Assembly (NCBI RefSeq): GCF_003208655.1
Contig: NZ_QKLU01000004.1
Span: 372,001-436,000 of the forward strand
Origin: Pedobacter nutrimenti
Lineage (GTDB): Bacteria > Bacteroidota > Bacteroidia > Sphingobacteriales > Sphingobacteriaceae
Length of the DNA stretch: 64,000 bases
Direction: 5' to 3'
Below the pieces are notes generated by a model that saw only the letters and a program-made list of their open reading frames with translations, did no database searches and was not told the DNA's origin. The position numbers were made by a program, and so were the translations under genes. Numbering within the stretch: the stretch's first letter is position 1; every line of letters begins with the position of its first letter. Shown here one piece after another: positions 1-7,099 of this stretch.

Positions 1-484
1 GCTTCGCATTCATCTCTCCCAAATCGACCCCAATGTTTTTCACTCCCTGGGCAGATGGAATACCCAGCAAATGCCCTTTTTCCCGGATGTATTTTTCGGT
101 TTCTTTTAAAGATGGAAGGACATAGTCTTTCGTAAAGACATAGTCCGGCCAGTTCGCGGTTTCGACTTTGATTTCACGGGCACGAATGTTTCCGTTGACA
201 GATAATTTCTCTTTGGACACCGCTGTCCCAATCCCTACATTACCGTCTCGACCTACTGAAAACACCTGATTGCCAGGCGTATTTCCAACGGAAAATAATT
301 TATCAACATCGAATTCTGTAACAGAATAATCTGATGGGACACTCCCAAAAGACCAGTTAATTAACTGCCAGTCTACATTTCCAAGAGCATTTAGAACGTA
401 AGCATTGAATGTCTGCCCGTCATTATTGCGTGGATCAACTGCAATGGGGACCGAAGTGATAAAAGATTTTGAATAGGTATTCAT
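1..484 (-). CDS. Fibre-like surface protein, C-terminal part; runs off the left edge and lacks the usual N-terminus
   Basis: The reverse strand reads a jelly-roll-like stretch (ITSVPIAVDPRNNDGQ), a GIGT turn (NVGIGTAVSKEKLSVNGNIR) and the start of the conserved C-terminal module (NWPDYVF, LPSLKETEKYI, GVDLGEMNAK) that ends the fibre proteins at 10731-18857. The gene leaves the window before its stop. The first ATG is at 484, but the frame stays open to a stop at 542-544 and the residues between (SFRTEQSAKIFFPVLPN) look like ordinary coding sequence of this domain. No signal peptide precedes them, unlike all the full-length paralogues. The copy therefore looks 5'-truncated, a remnant or a donor cassette. 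Nothing like the shared upstream element of the other copies lies before it. Module identity is clear; whether it is expressed is unknown. Confidence 0.7.
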   Translation of the reverse strand, partial: MNTYSKSFITSVPIAVDPRNNDGQTFNAYVLNALGNVDWQLINWSFGSVPSDYSVTEFDVDKLFSVGNTPGNQVFSVGRDGNVGIGTAVSKEKLSVNGNIRAREIKVETANWPDYVFTKDYVLPSLKETEKYIREKGHLLGIPSAQGVKNIGVDLGEMNAK

Positions 485-620
485 ATTGGGTAGTACCGGA
501 AAGAATATCTTAGCCGACTGCTCAGTTCTGAAACTTATTGATTATTTTAAAAAATATGAGTCTATAGTCAAACGATTTATAAATTTTGTATATTTAACTT
601 AAAACCAACACTTTAACGTT

Positions 621-1079
621 ATGAAAAAGCAAAATTTTTCTACCTGGGTAAGCACCCTGGTTGTGGCCGTGTTCTTATTGTTAACCATCGGCTTTCAAGG
701 TGATAAGTCAAAAAAATATTTAAAGACAATACAAGAAAAAACGAAACCTCAAACTTCTGTTAGCTCCAATTCATCAAAGATGAAAAGTGATGAGGCTACC
801 GAAGGATTGCAAATAGACCCGGCATCTGTCGAAGCAGCAGCCGGATGTGCGTTGCCGGCAAGTTGGCATGAATGCAGTTGGAAGGGCGCGACCCAAACTA
901 CTTATAATGTACGTCCTAATGGAATGTGGGAGTTTAAGGTTTTGTACTGCTGTGGACTTGGACAATGTAATAAAACTGGTGGTCCGGTACCAACCTCGCA
1001 AGGTTATTTAAAACACGAAGAACTGTCCTTCAGTTCCTCATTGAATTGTTTGGTACTGACAAATCGACAAACCTTTTAG
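621..1079 (+). CDS. Hypothetical cysteine-containing exported protein
   Basis: This 152-residue protein is not recognised. An N-terminal hydrophobic stretch at about residues 9-25 (STLVVAVFLLLTIGF) after a KK start reads as a signal peptide or membrane anchor. A Lys/Ser/Thr-rich linker follows to about residue 60. The rest has seven cysteines, including CALPASWHEC and YCCGLGQC, which suggests a disulfide-stabilised extracytoplasmic domain or a small peptide-like product. It is the only plus-strand gene in the first 19 kb and sits convergent to 1186-1602 across a strong hairpin. The last ten residues are less protein-like, but no frameshift can be shown. Function is unknown. Confidence 0.6.
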   Translation: MKKQNFSTWVSTLVVAVFLLLTIGFQGDKSKKYLKTIQEKTKPQTSVSSNSSKMKSDEATEGLQIDPASVEAAAGCALPASWHECSWKGATQTTYNVRPNGMWEFKVLYCCGLGQCNKTGGPVPTSQGYLKHEELSFSSSLNCLVLTNRQTF

Positions 1080-1099
1080 CTCCCAAGTTCAACATTGAA

Positions 1100-1161
1100 A
1101 AAGGAAACGAACAGGTGAGGCCCACGCTCATTTGCATTGGCCTCACCTGTTCGTTTCCTTT
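1100..1161. terminator. Long perfect hairpin, bidirectional terminator
   Basis: Positions 1100-1122 and 1139-1161 are exact reverse complements (23 bp, core GAACAGGTGAGGCC) around a 16-nt loop. The stem starts in A-rich and ends in T-rich sequence. It lies between the convergent genes 621-1079 and 1186-1602, so it can serve both. The stem is longer than most intrinsic terminators. Confidence 0.8.
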
Positions 1162-1185
1162 AAAAATTACCAATTTTTTTAAAAT

Positions 1186-1602
1186 TTATCGGCTTATATA
1201 AACAGTATCTAATTTATCCTTCACCTGATTCAATTGTATCGAAAACGTCTTTATCAAACATTTCTTCAATATTCCGTCTATTTTCTTTTCATTTCTCCAT
1301 TTATCTAAGGAATCAGAGTTAAAAACGTATAAATAAGTCTTCTTACTATCTGGTAAGCTTTTGAAACCACTATAAGGTAAAGATATAGCCTTTGTTTCAC
1401 CTACTATAAACTCAGTCTTATCCAGTTGGTCAAAAAAAACAAGACTGTCTGTAATTATTTGGTCAGGTTGTTTTACCACAGTCAACGGCGATTGTGTTCC
1501 ATTAGCTACTACTAAAATTCCTGTTTTCTTATTTGTATAACACCCCCAAATCAAAAGTGTAACGAGGATGATTGGCAAATGGCTTTTCATATTATTTTTC
1601 AA
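1186..1602 (-). CDS. Small hypothetical lipoprotein-like protein
   Basis: A 138-residue protein with an N-terminal hydrophobic stretch ending in a possible lipobox (LLIWGC, cysteine at residue 21; Trp at -2 is atypical). The mature part is not recognised; it carries a YLYVFNSDSLDKW segment and a C-terminal IQLNQVKDKLDTVYI segment, a type common in short Bacteroidota lipoproteins. Its start lies one base after the stop of 1604-2110, so the two are almost certainly co-transcribed. It is the last gene of the small-gene train downstream of the RHS pair, which makes an immunity or accessory role possible, but nothing in the sequence proves it. Confidence 0.6.
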   Translation of the reverse strand: MKNNMKSHLPIILVTLLIWGCYTNKKTGILVVANGTQSPLTVVKQPDQIITDSLVFFDQLDKTEFIVGETKAISLPYSGFKSLPDSKKTYLYVFNSDSLDKWRNEKKIDGILKKCLIKTFSIQLNQVKDKLDTVYISR

Positions 1603-1603
1603 T

Positions 1604-2110
1604 CTATTTTTGAGAAAAACAATTATTAAAAACCACTTTTACTCTATCATACTCATTTGGTTTTGCATTTAACCTCAAACTATCCAATAATTTGTGGTTA
1701 TCAACTTTTTCACCTAAGGTTCTTCTCTTGTTCTCAATAGCAAGTTCCTTCATTTGCAGCAGATCATGATCATTAATTCCTACAAAAACATTTACACAGC
1801 TTTCCCGTTGGTATTGGAACTGAATATTTTTTCTTTTTCCATTAACATTTATAGAAAGTACATATTGTTTGCCCAATTTAACGTTCACTTTTTTTAGTAA
1901 CTCACTATTGTCTATTTTTTTATTCTTAACGACTGTATCCAAAAGGAGGGTGTCATTGAGCAAAGCTTTAAAATAAACCTGTTCTGAGTAAAATGCCTGT
2001 GAAGGATTAAAAAACAGGGACAAACTTAATTCCTTTTGCTTTCCCTTACAGCAGGCAAGAATCATAATGGTAATAAGAAGAAGTATTTTAACAAAAATAA
2101 ATGTTTTCAT
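1604..2110 (-). CDS. Hypothetical lipoprotein
   Basis: A 168-residue protein. Residues 1-21 form a lipoprotein signal peptide with the lipobox ILAC, after which come Lys-rich residues (CKGKQKE), so the protein is probably anchored to the envelope. The mature part is mostly beta-like with no family I recognise. It is tightly paired with 1186-1602 (one base between stop and start). It belongs to the run of five small minus-strand genes after the RHS protein at 3701-7087. Confidence 0.65.
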   Translation of the reverse strand: MKTFIFVKILLLITIMILACCKGKQKELSLSLFFNPSQAFYSEQVYFKALLNDTLLLDTVVKNKKIDNSELLKKVNVKLGKQYVLSINVNGKRKNIQFQYQRESCVNVFVGINDHDLLQMKELAIENKRRTLGEKVDNHKLLDSLRLNAKPNEYDRVKVVFNNCFSQK

Positions 2111-2195
2111 AACTTAATAGCCTCTTTATATTCGAAAATGCTTTAATATAATGTACTATTTGTTTAGGACAACCCTTGGTTAAAAATAAGGTGCA

Positions 2196-2429
2196 TTATG
2201 ACACCTTTTGATAGCTGTTGAAAAATACACTTAGGACCTGGTTATAGGATACATACATAAGAACAATACCTATCATTAAGAACCCTAATGAAGCGCAATA
2301 CAGTGTAACATTACTTCCCAGCGAAAACACATGGCTTTTGGGTGTTTTTCTTACATCTATAAAAATCCAAATACCAAATAGTATACAAGCTATGCCTCCA
2401 AAAAACTTTATCAAAAAATCACTATCCAT
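2196..2429 (-). CDS. Small two-helix membrane protein
   Basis: A 77-residue protein with two hydrophobic segments: residues 8-24 (KFFGGIACILFGIWIFI) and 43-62 (TLYCASLGFLMIGIVLMYVS), with a short basic loop (DVRKTPKSH) between them. Such tiny two-pass proteins are common in Bacteroidota conflict loci, but I recognise no family. It lies between the hypothetical genes 1604-2110 and 2588-3055 on the same strand. An inner-membrane location is likely; a role as immunity or orphan immunity protein is only a guess from context. Confidence 0.6.
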   Translation of the reverse strand: MDSDFLIKFFGGIACILFGIWIFIDVRKTPKSHVFSLGSNVTLYCASLGFLMIGIVLMYVSYNQVLSVFFNSYQKVS

Positions 2430-2482
2430 AATTTATTTTTTGTTGTATCACAGGAAGAATTAGCTTATTGTAAATTATAGAA

Positions 2483-2514
2483 AACCTCCGCATGGTTATG
2501 GACATGCGGAGGTT
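2483..2514 (-). terminator. Intrinsic terminator-like hairpin
   Basis: The arms AACCTCCGCATG and CATGCGGAGGTT (12 bp, perfect) enclose an 8-nt loop. The hairpin lies just downstream of the gene 2588-3055 in that gene's direction, followed by only a short T-rich stretch. It splits the small-gene train into at least two transcripts. Confidence 0.65.
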
Positions 2515-2587
2515 ACAAAACACCTTGTATGTATAAAGCCTTATTACTTTATAACCAACAAAAATAGTGTTCAAAACTTATCTCAAA

Positions 2588-3055
2588 TCAATTTTCATGT
2601 TTGATCATTTCTTTTATAGGATTAAGTATTAAACTGGTGAATTTTCTTTTTTGATCTTTGCTTTCAGATGAGTCAAAATCTCTATTGATATCCTTCCAAT
2701 GACCTAACTGATCACCTTTATTAATTCTAACAAATCCTAGCGTTGTTGCCTCAGAATTGACAGGCCTTATCCATGTGTAAACAATCTCCTTTGTTTCTGG
2801 GTAATAAAAATATACCCTATACCAATAATCATTAGCTTTATAACGACCATCCAATAGATTGAATTTCTCTGGTGGCACATACTTTGGATTTGTTTCCTTG
2901 AATTGTCTAATAACTTTTATCAGTTCATTTTCATTGGAATCAATACCATAAGTTTCTGCATTTGGAAAAGTTCCCGGTGAGAACAAACCAGCTACCTTAT
3001 AAAGGCCCACTCCACTTAAAATTATAAATAATCCAATTATTATCTTTTTTAACAT
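2588..3055 (-). CDS. Hypothetical membrane-anchored protein
   Basis: A 155-residue protein with an N-terminal hydrophobic segment (IIIGLFIILSGVGLYKVAGL) acting as a signal anchor. A soluble domain follows, rich in aromatic residues (DYWYRVYFYYPETKEIVYTWIRP), then a charged C-terminal helix. It resembles the small single-domain proteins that accompany polymorphic toxins, but I do not recognise it. It is on the strand of the RHS pair and separated from 3315-3704 by an imperfect hairpin at 3162-3201. Confidence 0.6.
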   Translation of the reverse strand: MLKKIIIGLFIILSGVGLYKVAGLFSPGTFPNAETYGIDSNENELIKVIRQFKETNPKYVPPEKFNLLDGRYKANDYWYRVYFYYPETKEIVYTWIRPVNSEATTLGFVRINKGDQLGHWKDINRDFDSSESKDQKRKFTSLILNPIKEMIKHEN

Positions 3056-3161
3056 ATCTTATCTTGAAAACTATTTAGAGGGATTATTCAGCATATACAA
3101 AAGTACCAATCAGATAAATATGACAACAATAATAAATATCATTCTGAACAAAAAGGACTTT

Positions 3162-3201
3162 AAACACCAATGCCTGGGAAAGTAGCCGGGCAGTGGTGTT
3201 T
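3162..3201. terminator. Imperfect hairpin, likely terminator
   Basis: The arms AAACACCAATGCCTGG (3162-3177) and CCGGGCAGTGGTGTTT (3186-3201) pair with two mismatches around an 8-nt loop; A-rich and T-rich flanks suit either direction. It is downstream of the RHS operon end (3315) and upstream of the gene 2588-3055. Confidence 0.6.
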
Positions 3202-3314
3202 TTAATTGATTTTCTTTTAGTTGTTCAAAAGATAGTGTCTTTAAAGCAGTTGAGTAGGAATAAGCAAGGCCAGCATAAGTGCCGACCTCGTATCTCTATT
3301 TCCAATAAATGCTT

Positions 3315-3704
3315 TTATTTCATCCTAAAAGTAATTACAAATAACACTATGGAACCCACAAAATACGTTACTACGAACAGTGTGCTTAACAATTTTTGCT
3401 TTTTTGTTTCATCCTTAAACTCATCTATAATTTTATCATGGTGCCCTAATCTTTTCATATAGTAGTAGAATAACCCATACAGAGGTAAAAATATTAAAGC
3501 TGGCCAAAGACGTCCGACTCCCGATTCTACAACTAATAGTTTTACTTTTACCCCTCCTATTATAAAAAGAAAGATATCTATAAGTGTAATAATATTAAAA
3601 TAAAAAAATACACTAATCACAGTGAAGGTTGAAAAAAAAGGAACGACATCCCCGGTAGAAAAGTACTTATACATTCTGTAGTAATAATATCTAATTAGTT
3701 TCAT
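3315..3704 (-). CDS. Small polytopic membrane protein overlapping the RHS toxin gene; candidate immunity protein
   Basis: A 129-residue protein with three or four hydrophobic segments: about residues 22-50 (possibly two helices), 66-82 (LWPALIFLPLYGLFYYYM) and 104-125. A charged stretch (HHDKIIDEFKDETKKQKL) precedes the last helix. Its ATG overlaps the stop of the RHS gene 3701-7087 by 4 bases, so the two are translationally coupled. In polymorphic toxin systems the gene immediately after the toxin normally encodes the immunity protein, and membrane immunity proteins usually go with membrane-acting toxins. The RHS C-terminus here is hydrophobic and glycine-rich, which fits. The immunity function is inference from position and topology. 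Confidence 0.65.
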   Translation of the reverse strand: MKLIRYYYYRMYKYFSTGDVVPFFSTFTVISVFFYFNIITLIDIFLFIIGGVKVKLLVVESGVGRLWPALIFLPLYGLFYYYMKRLGHHDKIIDEFKDETKKQKLLSTLFVVTYFVGSIVLFVITFRMK

Positions 3705-6700
3705 TTAGGTTTTCTAGTTATAGTTTCATTATATATAACATCAATTGGATTATATCCAGCTGCATCGGCCACTCCATATAGTATTCCAAATGCCATTGTA
3801 TATGGATTCGATTTAACAAAAAGCATTGCTACTGAAACTCCGATTTTAGTGTAGTCCGCAGCCGTTGCATTATCCCCCTTTTTTCTCAAATTGTTAAAAT
3901 CATTTATGACAGCTCCAACACCTAAAATTTTACCAAATACGCCTAATGTTTTGCCTGTGTTTTTTGCCAAAGTTTGGGAAACAGCTGGGTCATTCTTCAC
4001 AGCTGTGGTAATAGCTTCAGCAACTCCCACTACAATTGCACCAACATCCAAAGCATCTTTATTCTCTTGCGAGAGTGTTGGAATTTCATCTTCTGGTCTA
4101 ATTTCTACAGTATTCAAAGTGTAAGATACATCAGAAGAATTATCTCCTAAATATACATTCCCTACTGCTCCATCCTTTCCAATTTTCGCATTTCCCACAA
4201 TTGAACCAGGAGCACGATAATCATCGTATCCTGCAGTCTTAGCGTCCTCTTTCGTTTTAATATTTTTATCCCAGGTCCAAACATTTCCTTTTTTCCCCCA
4301 ATCAACTCCTTCCATCCCATCCGGATCAATAAACCTAATTGGATTGTTATTTCCATAAACATAAGGACTAAAACGTCTCATCTTCTCCGCCAACGGATCC
4401 ACCACATTCCACCTACCTATCTCCGGATCATAAAACCTTGCTCCATAATCCAACTGCTTCAGCTCTTCTTGCAACTCCTTGCCGTTATAAAGGTATTTGT
4501 TTGTTCCCGGTTTAACAACAGCTTGTTTGCCGAAAGCATAATAATCATCCCGTTGCAAAACCTCCAGTAACTGTGTTGCGGGGTTTTTATAAAAACTTGC
4601 CCTCACATTGCCCAAATGATCAGTCAGGTTATACTCGTAACTAAACACACCAGCATTGTTCCTCGCTATCCCTTCTTCCGTCTGGATAAAGTCCAGGGTT
4701 CCATCTGTTTTGTACTGGATGCCATCGACATAACTTGTAGTCCCAGTGGAAACACTGACTTTTTTCAGTTTTCTGCCAGCAGCATCGTAGGTATAAGTAA
4801 TGTCCTGGTTTCCGGTAACCCGCACCGGAAGGTTCAGGTAATTGTAATCAATGTTCACCCCTCTTGGCCCGTCGCTGGTTAAATTACCGTTTGCATCGTG
4901 TACATAGGTTCCATTGGTAAAACCACTGATGGCTGTTAAACGGTTACCGGTATACCCCGTATAATTATTGGTTCCAAAACCTGCACGGGTTAAGCTACTG
5001 ATGTTACCCATTACATCATAGACAATCGTTTCACCAAGGTTTTTACCTGCGGCTGTGGTAGCAGCCATGGTTAACCGGTTTAGATTATCGTAGCTGTAAT
5101 TAAAAGTATTTGCTCCATTATTGTCATATACCTGACTGGAAATGTTTCCATTGTATTGTTTAAAAGCTGGGTCCAAATGATCATTGTATTTCAGCTCAAC
5201 ATTAAAAATCCCTCCATTGCTGTTTTTCATCCAACCCCTTTCGTTATAAGCATAACTGGTGTTTTGAAGGAAATTTTCACCGTCGGTACTGTGCAGTGAT
5301 TTTTTAATCAACTGTCCAATTTCATTGTAATCCATTTTATCCAACACCAGTTCCTGTGCCCCATTAATGGATTTAAAAGTGGCCAGTTTACGGCCCATAT
5401 GGTCATACTCATTACGTGTGGCAATAGTCGTAGTTACACCACTGGCCACATTGGTCCGGTTACTGGCAATCAGTTCGCCTGCAAAGTTGTAGGTATTGTC
5501 AACTACATCTGTACCGCCCAAATGGTTCTGACTTTTAACCTGTACTACACGTCCTTCTTTGTCATAATAATTGACCGATAACAGTGCAGTGCCTGTACCC
5601 AGCACCGTTATTTTGCTTGCCGTTGGTAAAGATTTCACCCGTTCTTCAGGAGCCTGGTCTCCTGCCGGAGCTCCAAATGTATTGCCAGGAAAACTGTAAT
5701 CATCATAGTAATTGATGCTGTGGTAATACGCTATGGTCTGGGGAAAAGCCTGATTGGTATAATCTGCTCCCCGATCGCGGGTTTCCCAAAGTAAGGTCTG
5801 CCCATCAACGGTTCCCTGTAAAGCGGCACGGCCCGCCCCATCGTTATATAATCCGGTAATGACCGCTCTGCCAAAAGCATCGTATTTGGAGAACAACCAC
5901 TGGTTACTGGACCTCTGTTTGGCGTCCTGGCTCAACACCAACTGGTCCAATTTATTGTACACCATAAACTCCCAACCCTTACCAGGGATTTTCTTTTCAA
6001 TTACCCGTTTGCGCCCATCGTAATGGTAGCCGTACATAAACTGGTCAAATAGTGGGTCTGCTTCTGTAAAGCTGCTGACCACTCCTGTACTTTTATCGGT
6101 TCCTTCATTAACTGCCGGAGGTAACACATAACGTAAGTTCCCCAGGTCATCATACACATAATACGTCGAAAGGCTTACCGTTTCTGTTTTCCATTGACGT
6201 CTCAACACCACCTGCCCTTCCAGGTCTTTGAATTCCTCTGCGGTTCCCACTTTACCCGAAACCCAGTTTTCGTCTTTACCGATGCTTTTGTGCAGGGTGC
6301 CTGGTTGGTAAACACCTGCACTGGCACCACTTCCGTTTATGGTCCATAGCTTCACTTCGTTTGCAATATTGGTCCCGTAATCACTCACTATCGTACGACC
6401 CAAATCGTTTCCCCTGCTGGAGGCAGGTTGCCAGGCCGAACCCGGTGCACCTTGTTCCAGTACCCGGTTTAAAGGGGAGGCTTCAAAAATGGTTTTGCTA
6501 TATGGTGTTGCGGTTTTAACCACATTCGCGTCCCAGCCGGATGCCGCACTGTAATAATCAATTTGTTTGCTTAAGGCATCGGTTTTAAAGCTGCCATCGC
6601 CGGCAGGTGCTCCATAAGGAAGGTATTTTATGGCTTCCCTTCCGAAGGCATCATAAACCACCGGTTGCACCACATCTTTAAAAGTCGGACTGCCTTGGAC

Positions 6701-7087
6701 AGTTACAGATTGCAGCCCCCTGCCTAATCCGTCAAAGTATTGGATGCTCTGGTTCACCTCACAGGTACTCCTTTGCACGTTCAGGTTCCCTTCATTTACA
6801 CCTGAGGTTTTAAAAACCCGGGTGCTAATGTAATTTTGGTTGGCGCTGGGATTATTGATCTGGTTAACGCAGCTGGCAAAACTAAACCCGGTAAAAATCC
6901 GGACCGTTTTACCTGCAGGAATATAAAATCCATCGGTTAAAGTCACACTGCCCGAAGCCTGGATCACCGATTCATTGTTGTAGCTGTTTTTGGTAATGTG
7001 TTGCTGGGCATTGGCTTTAAAACAAAAACCGGATACCAGCAGTCCCGCCAGCAGACTTTTGGATCTATTTTTTAATATATATTTCAT
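3701..7087 (-). CDS. DUF6443/RHS-repeat secreted protein with variable C-terminal domain (putative polymorphic toxin)
   Basis: An 1128-residue protein. Residues 1-28 are a signal peptide ending in ANAQ. Next comes the short beta domain typical of this family (SVTLTDGFYIPAGKTVRIFTG), then a DUF6443-like region (QYFDGLGRGLQSV, YDAFGREAIKYLPYG). Many YD-type repeats follow (YDDLGNLRY, YDAFGRAVITG, YDHMGRKLATF, YDNLNRLTMA), and then the RHS-associated core at about 818-925 (HLGNVRASF, YNGKELQEE, ARFYDPEIGRW, GNNNPIRFIDPDGM). RHS repeats form a shell that encloses a C-terminal cargo. The roughly 200 residues after DPDGM have hydrophobic, Gly/Ala-rich segments (about 1015-1030, 1047-1064 and 1081-1112), suggesting a membrane-active cargo; no nuclease motif is visible. 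It is encoded 12 bases after the RHS partner at 7100 and overlaps the gene 3315-3704. Confidence 0.85.
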   Translation of the reverse strand: MKYILKNRSKSLLAGLLVSGFCFKANAQQHITKNSYNNESVIQASGSVTLTDGFYIPAGKTVRIFTGFSFASCVNQINNPSANQNYISTRVFKTSGVNEGNLNVQRSTCEVNQSIQYFDGLGRGLQSVTVQGSPTFKDVVQPVVYDAFGREAIKYLPYGAPAGDGSFKTDALSKQIDYYSAASGWDANVVKTATPYSKTIFEASPLNRVLEQGAPGSAWQPASSRGNDLGRTIVSDYGTNIANEVKLWTINGSGASAGVYQPGTLHKSIGKDENWVSGKVGTAEEFKDLEGQVVLRRQWKTETVSLSTYYVYDDLGNLRYVLPPAVNEGTDKSTGVVSSFTEADPLFDQFMYGYHYDGRKRVIEKKIPGKGWEFMVYNKLDQLVLSQDAKQRSSNQWLFSKYDAFGRAVITGLYNDGAGRAALQGTVDGQTLLWETRDRGADYTNQAFPQTIAYYHSINYYDDYSFPGNTFGAPAGDQAPEERVKSLPTASKITVLGTGTALLSVNYYDKEGRVVQVKSQNHLGGTDVVDNTYNFAGELIASNRTNVASGVTTTIATRNEYDHMGRKLATFKSINGAQELVLDKMDYNEIGQLIKKSLHSTDGENFLQNTSYAYNERGWMKNSNGGIFNVELKYNDHLDPAFKQYNGNISSQVYDNNGANTFNYSYDNLNRLTMAATTAAGKNLGETIVYDVMGNISSLTRAGFGTNNYTGYTGNRLTAISGFTNGTYVHDANGNLTSDGPRGVNIDYNYLNLPVRVTGNQDITYTYDAAGRKLKKVSVSTGTTSYVDGIQYKTDGTLDFIQTEEGIARNNAGVFSYEYNLTDHLGNVRASFYKNPATQLLEVLQRDDYYAFGKQAVVKPGTNKYLYNGKELQEELKQLDYGARFYDPEIGRWNVVDPLAEKMRRFSPYVYGNNNPIRFIDPDGMEGVDWGKKGNVWTWDKNIKTKEDAKTAGYDDYRAPGSIVGNAKIGKDGAVGNVYLGDNSSDVSYTLNTVEIRPEDEIPTLSQENKDALDVGAIVVGVAEAITTAVKNDPAVSQTLAKNTGKTLGVFGKILGVGAVINDFNNLRKKGDNATAADYTKIGVSVAMLFVKSNPYTMAFGILYGVADAAGYNPIDVIYNETITRKPK

Positions 7088-7099
7088 GGCAAGAACGTT

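Noticed and set aside
1100..1161. Inverted repeat as a transposon end
   Set aside because: There is a single hairpin between convergent gene ends with A and T flanks, and no transposase or target duplication.
3891..5581. Plus-strand ORFs within the RHS gene
   Set aside because: They are shadows of the long minus-strand frame, lack sensible starts and resemble no protein family.
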